Assembly (NCBI GenBank): GCA_038244535.1
Contig: JBBRTJ010000018.1
Location: 1 to 43,963 of the forward strand
From: JBBRTJ01 sp038244535
GTDB taxonomy: Bacteria > Actinomycetota > Acidimicrobiia > Acidimicrobiales > Ilumatobacteraceae
Length of the DNA stretch: 43,963 nucleotides
Direction: 5' to 3'
The position numbers and the translations under genes are program-made. Positions 38,868 through 43,963 of the stretch are shown here, in pieces (position 1 is the first letter of the stretch; each line of letters begins with the position of its first letter). The notes beneath the pieces were generated by a model. That model worked only from the letters and a program-made list of their open reading frames with translations, was not told where the DNA came from and made no database searches.

Positions 38868-39929
38868 CTATCCCTGCGCTCCGGGCCGGTCGCGATCGGT
38901 CTCGTCGCGGATGGCGCCGACGAGCTGCTCGAGGACGTCTTCGAGTGTGACCAGCCCGGCCGTGCGGGCGTCGCGATCGAGCACAAGCGCGACGTGGAGC
39001 CGGGAGCGGCGCATGGCCAGTAGGACGTCGTCGAGCGTGCGATCGGTGCTCACCAGGAGCATGCGGCGAATCGAGCGCAGGGGCAGCGCGAGGCCGCGGT
39101 CGCCATCAGGGACCGCCAACAGGTCCTTGGCGTGGATGTACCCCCGCACGTCGTCGATCCCACGGCCGACGACCGGGATCCGGGAGTGCCCTGAGGCGAG
39201 CAGCACCGCCTCGGCATCGGCCACCGTGACGGTGAGCGGCACCGTGACGATCGATCCCCGAGCGATCATCGCCGAAGACGCTGGGCGCGAGCCCAGCTCG
39301 ATGGCGCGGGCCAGCAGCGCCTGCTCCTCGACGGCGATGAACCCGCCCTCGCCGGACTCGGTCACGATGCGCACCAGTTCCTCGGCGGTGGCTGCGCTCA
39401 TGAGCTCGTCGCGACGCTCGACCCTCAGCAGGCGCAGGCCGAGTCCAGCCAGACCGTCCAACACCCGGATCAGTGGCCGAAAGAGGCCGACGAACAGCTC
39501 CATCGGACGTGACAGCAGCAGCAGCGAGCGCTCAGCCGACGCGATCGAGAGGTTCTTCGGGACCATCTCACCGAACACCGAGTGGAAGAAGACCACAACG
39601 AGCAGGGCCAACCCGTAGGCCAGAGGCCGGACGACCGAGTCGGGGAGCAGCTGGCCGGAAGCCGTCGCCGATTCGAAGAGCTGCTCGAGGTTCGGTTCGA
39701 CCAGAGCGCCAAGGCCCAGCGAGGCCATGGTGATGCCGAGCTGGACGCCGGCGATCTGGTCCCCGAGCGACGACGTCGCTCGCAGGGCCCGTTGCGCAGC
39801 GCGGACGCCGGCCTCGGCCTGCGCCTCGATGACCGATCGGCGCGCCGCCACCAAAGCGAACTCGAACGCGACGAACACGGCGTTGGCGAACACGAGCAGC
39901 ACGAGGCCGGCGAGAGCGACCGAGATCAT
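38868..39929 (-). CDS. CNNM/CorC-type membrane protein with CBS pair (second of two)
   Basis: A 353-residue protein of the CNNM (DUF21) plus CBS architecture. Residues 1-150 have three to four TM helices with the signatures FVAFEFALVAARRS, QLGITMASLGLGALVEP and EMVPKNLSIA. A CBS pair follows (about 200-335, with SRIPVVGRGIDDVRGYIHAKDLL and VLDRDARTAGLVTLEDVLEQLVG). It stops right after the CBS pair and lacks the C-terminal CorC_HlyC domain of its neighbour. Relatives export or regulate Mg2+ or Co2+. The start ATG overlaps the stop of the first copy (ATGA), so the two are made together and may form a heterodimer. Confidence 0.88.
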   Translation of the reverse strand: MISVALAGLVLLVFANAVFVAFEFALVAARRSVIEAQAEAGVRAAQRALRATSSLGDQIAGVQLGITMASLGLGALVEPNLEQLFESATASGQLLPDSVVRPLAYGLALLVVVFFHSVFGEMVPKNLSIASAERSLLLLSRPMELFVGLFRPLIRVLDGLAGLGLRLLRVERRDELMSAATAEELVRIVTESGEGGFIAVEEQALLARAIELGSRPASSAMIARGSIVTVPLTVTVADAEAVLLASGHSRIPVVGRGIDDVRGYIHAKDLLAVPDGDRGLALPLRSIRRMLLVSTDRTLDDVLLAMRRSRLHVALVLDRDARTAGLVTLEDVLEQLVGAIRDETDRDRPGAQG

Positions 39930-41227
39930 CGCCAGCCCTGCTTCGGAGGCGCCGTGACCAGCACCTGGGCGATGCGATGGCGGTCCAAGGCCAGCACCTC
40001 GAACTGCCAGTCCTTCCACGACGTTTGCTCGCCCACCGCCGGGACCGAACCGAACAGCACGAGCAGGAACCCGGCCAGCGTCTCGAAGTCACCATCGGGG
40101 AGCCGGAGACCGGTCGCCTCCTCGAGCTCGTCAGGGCGCACTGTCCCCTCAACCGCGAGCACCCCACGAACACCGACGGCCTGCCCGCGAACCGTCGCCA
40201 CGTCGAGATCGTGCTCGTCCTCGATCTCGCCGACGATCTCCTCGAGCACGTCTTCCAGCGTCACGATCCCGGCGGTGCCGCCATGTTCGTCGACGACGAC
40301 GACGAGCTGGTTGCCGCTCTGGCGCATCTCGACCAGGAGCTGAGCGAGCGACACGGTCTCGGGAACGGCGACCACCGGGGCCAGGACCTCGGCGACCGAG
40401 GTGGCCGAGCGCACCTCGGGGGCGATGCGGAACACGTCCTTGGCCAGCACGACGCCGACCACGTCGTCGAGGTCGCCGTTGAACACCGGTAGCCGCGAGC
40501 ACCCGCTCTCGACCGCGAGGCGGCGCAGGTCGTCGATGGTGGCCGTGATGGGCAAGGCGACGACGTCGAGTCTCGGCACCAGCGCGTCGGCCGCCACCTT
40601 GTCGGCGAATCGGATCGAGCGGGTGAGCAGGCGCGTGGCGTCGGGGGCGAGCGTCCCCTCGGCGCCGCTCGAGCGGATGAGCGAGCCGAGGTCGTCACGG
40701 GACCTGATGCGCTGCAGCTCGTCGGCCGGCTCGACGCCGAGCAGCCGGACGACGGCGTTGGCAGTGCCGTTGAGCAACGTGATGAACGGCCGAAAGATCG
40801 TGGCGAAGACCGCCAGCCCTGGGCCAAGGGCGAGGGACACCGCCTCAGGTCGCGCCACCGCCAGGTTCTTGGGGATGAGCTCGGCCGTCACGAGCTGCAC
40901 GACGGTCACGAGAGCCAGCGAGAGGGCGACCGAGATGCCCCGCGCCGCGTCGCCGGCCATCGGCTCGATGATCGGCTCGAGCACCTCGGCGACCAACGGC
41001 ACGGCCAGGATGCCGAGCACGATGCTGCAGATGGTGATGCCGAGCTGGCTGCCCGACAGCGAGCTGGCCAGGCGACCCAGCAGGCGACGCACCACACGGG
41101 CCCGTCGCGAGCCGTCATCGGCGGCGGTGGCGATCCGGGTGCGGTCCGCGGTCACGAGCGCGAACTCGATCGCAGTGAAGGCGGCGTTGGCGGCGATGAG
41201 CGCCACCACGACGAGGAGGCCGAGCAC
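39926..41227 (-). CDS. CNNM/CorC-type membrane protein with CBS pair and CorC domain (first of two)
   Basis: A 433-residue protein with the full architecture: DUF21 membrane domain (FTAIEFALVTADRTRI, QLGITICSIVLGILAVPLV, ELIPKNLAVA), CBS pair (SRLPVFNGDLDDVVGVVLAKDVF and VVDEHGGTAGIVTLEDVLEEIVGEI), and a C-terminal CorC_HlyC domain (PDGDFETLAGFLL, FEVLALDRHRIAQVLV). The GTG at 41227 is used. TAGGTT stands farther upstream, 7 bases before an in-frame ATC that is 9 bases before the GTG; either a short leader or a rare ATC start would explain it. It is divergent from the ABC exporter (45 bases between starts). Confidence 0.88.
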   Translation of the reverse strand: MLGLLVVVALIAANAAFTAIEFALVTADRTRIATAADDGSRRARVVRRLLGRLASSLSGSQLGITICSIVLGILAVPLVAEVLEPIIEPMAGDAARGISVALSLALVTVVQLVTAELIPKNLAVARPEAVSLALGPGLAVFATIFRPFITLLNGTANAVVRLLGVEPADELQRIRSRDDLGSLIRSSGAEGTLAPDATRLLTRSIRFADKVAADALVPRLDVVALPITATIDDLRRLAVESGCSRLPVFNGDLDDVVGVVLAKDVFRIAPEVRSATSVAEVLAPVVAVPETVSLAQLLVEMRQSGNQLVVVVDEHGGTAGIVTLEDVLEEIVGEIEDEHDLDVATVRGQAVGVRGVLAVEGTVRPDELEEATGLRLPDGDFETLAGFLLVLFGSVPAVGEQTSWKDWQFEVLALDRHRIAQVLVTAPPKQGWR

Positions 41228-41259
41228 CGTTGCGATAGGGGCCAACCTACCGGCGGCGT

Positions 41260-41265
41260 TAGCTT
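41260..41265 (+). promoter_or_regulatory. -10 box of a leaderless promoter (ABC exporter)
   Basis: TAGCTT, 7 bases before the ATG at 41273, with no Shine-Dalgarno sequence. Confidence 0.5.
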
Positions 41266-41272
41266 CGCCTCG

Positions 41273-43159
41273 ATGGATCCCGACGGGCCGTGGTCGCCCT
41301 ACGAACCACTGGCCGCCGTCGCCACCGCTGATCCACCCATCGCCCGCATCGACTCGAACCAGGCGCTGTCGTGGTGGCGGCGCATGGCGCCGTTGCTGCG
41401 GGCGCGACGCCTGGCCTTCGGGCTGTCGCTGTTCGGGGCCCTCGTGGCGCTCATCGCCGGGGTGCTCATCCCCCGCGTCACGATGGGCGCCATCGACCAC
41501 GCGCTGGTCGCCAAAGACCAGCCGCTGTCTCGCTACCTGTGGGCGCTGCTGGCCCTGGCCGTGGTGCGCAGCGCCCTGACGTTCGCCTATCGGTCGTCGC
41601 TCTACAAGGTCGCCTACGACCTCGAGTACGACCTGCGCACGACCGTGTACGGCCACCTCACGCGGCTGTCGTTCTCGTTCTACGACCGGGTTCAGTCGGG
41701 CCAGCTGATCAGCCGGGCCAACTCCGACATCCGCTCGGTGCAGATGTTCCTGACCTTCGCTCCCCTCGTCGCCCTCAGCTTCGTGAGCTTCTTCGTGGCG
41801 CTGGCGCTGATGCTGGCGGTCTCGGTGCCGCTGACGGTGGTTGCCGTTGCCACCATGCCCCTCGTCTACGTCTTCGGCGTGCGCCTGCGGAACCAGTTGT
41901 TCCCGTTGAGCTGGATCATCCAGGCCCGGATGGCCGACGTCGCCACCATCGTCGACGAGAACGTCCAAGGGGTTCGCGTGGTGAAGAGCTTCGCCGCCGA
42001 GGACCGCCAGCTCGGCCTGCTCGCCCGAGCCTCGCAGCGCCTCCGATGGGCATCGGTCAAGCAGGCCGACAGCCGCGCCGCATGGGGGCCGCTGATCGAG
42101 AACCTGCCCCGCTTTGGGCTGGCCACGGTCCTGCTCTACGGCGGCTGGCTGGCGATCGACGGCCAGGTCACCATCGGGGCGCTCGTCGCCTTCAACGCCT
42201 ACGTCGTGCTCATGCAGGCGCCGTTCCGGGTGCTCGGCTTCATCCTCATCCTTGGCCAGCGGGCGGCGGCCTCGGCGCTGCGGATCTTCGAGATCCTCGA
42301 CGAACAGCCTGCGATCGCCGACCGGCCGGGTGCGGTCGACCTCGTCCAGCCGACCGGACGGCTGGCGTGGAACGACGTGCGCTTCGCCTACTCAGAGGGC
42401 GCCGAAGCGGTGCTCGACGGGTTCACCCTCGAGGTCGAGCCCGGTGAGACCGTCGCCCTCGTCGGGCGCACAGGATCGGGCAAGTCCACCGTGGCCCGAC
42501 TGCTGCTGCGCTTCTACGACATCAACGGCGGCTCGGTCACCATCGACGGCATCGACGTGCGTGACCTCACGTTCGCCAGCATCCGCCACCACGTCGGCGT
42601 CGTGCTCGACGAGCCGTTCCTGTTCAGCGAGTCGATCCGAGCCAACATCGCCTACGGCCGGCCAGATGCGCCGCTGCCCGAGATCGTTGCCGCGGCAACT
42701 GCCGCGCAAGCTCACGGCTTCATCACCGCCCTGCCCGACGGCTACGACACGGTCATCGGCGAGCGGGGCTACGACCTGTCCGGGGGCCAGCGCCAGCGCA
42801 TCGCCATCGCCCGCACCCTGCTGGCCAACCCCCGGATCCTCGTGCTCGACGATGCGACGAGCGCCATCGACGTGCACGTCGAAGAAGCCATCCACGAGGG
42901 CCTGACCCACCACCTCGCGGGGCGAACGACGGTGGTCATCGCCCACCGCCTGTCGACCATCGCGCTGGCCGATCGGGTCGTGCTCCTCGAGGCCGGCCGG
43001 GTCGTGGCCAGCGGCGCCCACGCCCACCTCTTGGCCACCGAACCGCGCTACGCCGAGGTGCTGGCCCGCCTCGCCAATGAGGAGAGAGCCGAACGCCCGG
43101 TGCCCGGAGACGACCCCGATCTCGCCCCTGGTGTCGCGTTGCCCGTGGAGATCGGCTGA
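41273..43159 (+). CDS. ABC exporter half-transporter with degenerate Walker B
   Basis: A 628-residue half-transporter: a six-helix exporter domain (about 45-345) and an ATPase (about 360-600). The ATPase has Walker A GRTGSGKST with Lys404, signature LSGGQ (502-506), and an H-loop His in VVIAHRLST. Walker B reads LVLDDATSAID, so the catalytic Glu is replaced by Asp527. This replacement is typical of one subunit of heterodimeric exporters (TM287/288, BmrCD type). The stop overlaps the start of the second exporter gene (TGATG), so the two should form the heterodimer. Substrate unknown. Confidence 0.93.
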   Translation: MDPDGPWSPYEPLAAVATADPPIARIDSNQALSWWRRMAPLLRARRLAFGLSLFGALVALIAGVLIPRVTMGAIDHALVAKDQPLSRYLWALLALAVVRSALTFAYRSSLYKVAYDLEYDLRTTVYGHLTRLSFSFYDRVQSGQLISRANSDIRSVQMFLTFAPLVALSFVSFFVALALMLAVSVPLTVVAVATMPLVYVFGVRLRNQLFPLSWIIQARMADVATIVDENVQGVRVVKSFAAEDRQLGLLARASQRLRWASVKQADSRAAWGPLIENLPRFGLATVLLYGGWLAIDGQVTIGALVAFNAYVVLMQAPFRVLGFILILGQRAAASALRIFEILDEQPAIADRPGAVDLVQPTGRLAWNDVRFAYSEGAEAVLDGFTLEVEPGETVALVGRTGSGKSTVARLLLRFYDINGGSVTIDGIDVRDLTFASIRHHVGVVLDEPFLFSESIRANIAYGRPDAPLPEIVAAATAAQAHGFITALPDGYDTVIGERGYDLSGGQRQRIAIARTLLANPRILVLDDATSAIDVHVEEAIHEGLTHHLAGRTTVVIAHRLSTIALADRVVLLEAGRVVASGAHAHLLATEPRYAEVLARLANEERAERPVPGDDPDLAPGVALPVEIG

Positions 43160-43963
43160 TGGCCTGGGGAGGACCCGGCGGCGGAGGGTTCGGCGGGCCG
43201 TCGGCCACCGCGTCGTCGGCCGCCGCCGGGCTGCCGTTCGCCGGCGTCCCCGAGGAGCTGGCCGAGCGGGCCGAGCGCATCCTGGCCGCGGAGCCCGAGC
43301 ACCCCGCCCCCGACGTCACGTTCACCCAGATCGCCACTGATCGGCGCCCTTTCAGCCTCCGCGTCATGCTCGGCACGCACCGGGCCGGTGTCGCTCTCGC
43401 CATCATCCTGGTCATCGTCGAGACGTTGGCGGGCCAAGCGGGGCCGCTGCTCACCAAGATCGGCATCGACCAGGGCATAGGGGCCCGCTCGACGAGCGTG
43501 CTCGTCACCGTCTCGATCATCTACGTCGTCAGCATCCTGGTGACCATCGCCGCCGGCGCCGCCCGCGTGGCCTGGACCGGCCGTCTCGGTGAGGACCTGC
43601 TGTTCGACCTCCGGGTGCGGGTGTTCGCCCATCTCCAACGGCTGTCGGTCGACTACTACACAGACGAGAAGGCAGGACGCCTCATCACCCGCATGACGAG
43701 CGACATCGAGGCCCTCAGCCAGCTCTTCCAGGATGGTCTCGTCAACCTCGCTGTGCAGGGACTCACCATGGTCATCGTCACCGTGATCATGTTCTGGATC
43801 AGCCCGACCCTGGCCGTCGTCACGGTGGTCGTGGTGGTGCCGGCGATGGCGTTGCTCACGCTGTGGTTCCGGTCGGCATCCGACACGGGCTACGCGCTCG
43901 TGCGCGAGCGCATCGCCGAGGTGCTGGCCGACCTGTCCGAGAGCCTCTCGGGAGTCCGGAGCA
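43159..43963 (+). CDS. ABC exporter half-transporter, partner subunit, 3' end missing
   Basis: The frame runs off the end of the window; 268 residues are visible, all in the N-terminal tail and the exporter membrane domain. A Gly/Ala-rich start (GGPGGGGFGG) and a charged segment precede TM helices around 90-112 and 130-155. FDLRVRVFAHLQRLSVDYYTDEKAGRLITRMTSD is the intracellular coupling block of type IV exporters. The start ATG overlaps the upstream stop. Its ATPase, which should carry the canonical Glu, is not in the window. Confidence 0.9.
   Translation, partial: MAWGGPGGGGFGGPSATASSAAAGLPFAGVPEELAERAERILAAEPEHPAPDVTFTQIATDRRPFSLRVMLGTHRAGVALAIILVIVETLAGQAGPLLTKIGIDQGIGARSTSVLVTVSIIYVVSILVTIAAGAARVAWTGRLGEDLLFDLRVRVFAHLQRLSVDYYTDEKAGRLITRMTSDIEALSQLFQDGLVNLAVQGLTMVIVTVIMFWISPTLAVVTVVVVVPAMALLTLWFRSASDTGYALVRERIAEVLADLSESLSGVRS

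Noticed and set aside
39926..41968. 680-codon version of the first CNNM protein
   Set aside because: The first 247 codons run antisense through the ABC exporter and are a shadow; the membrane domain starts at the GTG at 41227.

Overview
This 44 kb window is very GC-rich chromosomal DNA from an actinobacterium. Mycothiol synthase, the his-trp gene order and TANNNT -10 boxes placed directly before start codons support this. The individual proteins look most like those of the Acidimicrobiia (Ilumatobacter-type marine or freshwater lineages); that class-level placement is inference, since no search was run. The window is densely coded, mostly housekeeping, and has no gene-free stretch longer than about 230 bases. 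I see no phage, insertion sequence or CRISPR array.

Layout. 3-2220: the end of malQ, a metallo-beta-lactamase-fold hydrolase and tRNA-Leu(CAA). 2385-7035: a type II fatty acid synthesis operon fabD-fabH-fabG-acpP-fabF joined by overlapping start and stop codons, then an alkyltransferase-like gene. fabD carries an extra biotinyl/lipoyl-like C-terminal domain. 7085-9789: fabZ with bcp, an aldo/keto reductase and a divergent BKACE-type enzyme. 9781-9960: a decayed 3' end of a beta-propeller gene. 10047-12128: three envelope or small proteins (a surface cupredoxin with a Thr-rich stalk, a Cys/His-rich protein and a fasciclin lipoprotein).

12252-31271, minus strand, is a broken-up version of the actinobacterial his-trp supercluster. 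Read in transcription order it runs hisD-hisC-hisB-hisH-hisA-hisF, then hisI-trpE-ygfZ, then trpC-trpB2-lipoprotein, then trpF-trpB-trpA. Between these blocks lie a BsuPI-domain lipoprotein, an alpha/beta hydrolase, a stand-alone groES, an L,D-transpeptidase, an OmpR-type two-component system and a small monooxygenase. The tryptophan branch has two trpB paralogues. hisG, hisE, trpD and trpG are not in the window.

31339-43963: nth, mshD, a VIT-family transporter, an M3 oligopeptidase, a GNAT protein that has apparently lost its acetyl-CoA-binding core, rlmN, a DUF6285/phosphotransferase pair, two overlapping CNNM/CorC-type membrane proteins, and the start of a heterodimeric ABC exporter whose first subunit has a degenerate Walker B.

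The most general pattern found is regulatory. At least twelve gene starts that head transcription units have a TANNNT hexamer 6 to 8 bases before the start codon and no Shine-Dalgarno sequence, which points to widespread leaderless transcription. The most striking local structures are an eight-copy degenerate repeat between the response regulator and its kinase, a repeat bracketed by inverted octamers downstream of that kinase, and a 24-bp divergent promoter region with overlapping -10 boxes at groES. I did not find a convincing new multi-gene system.
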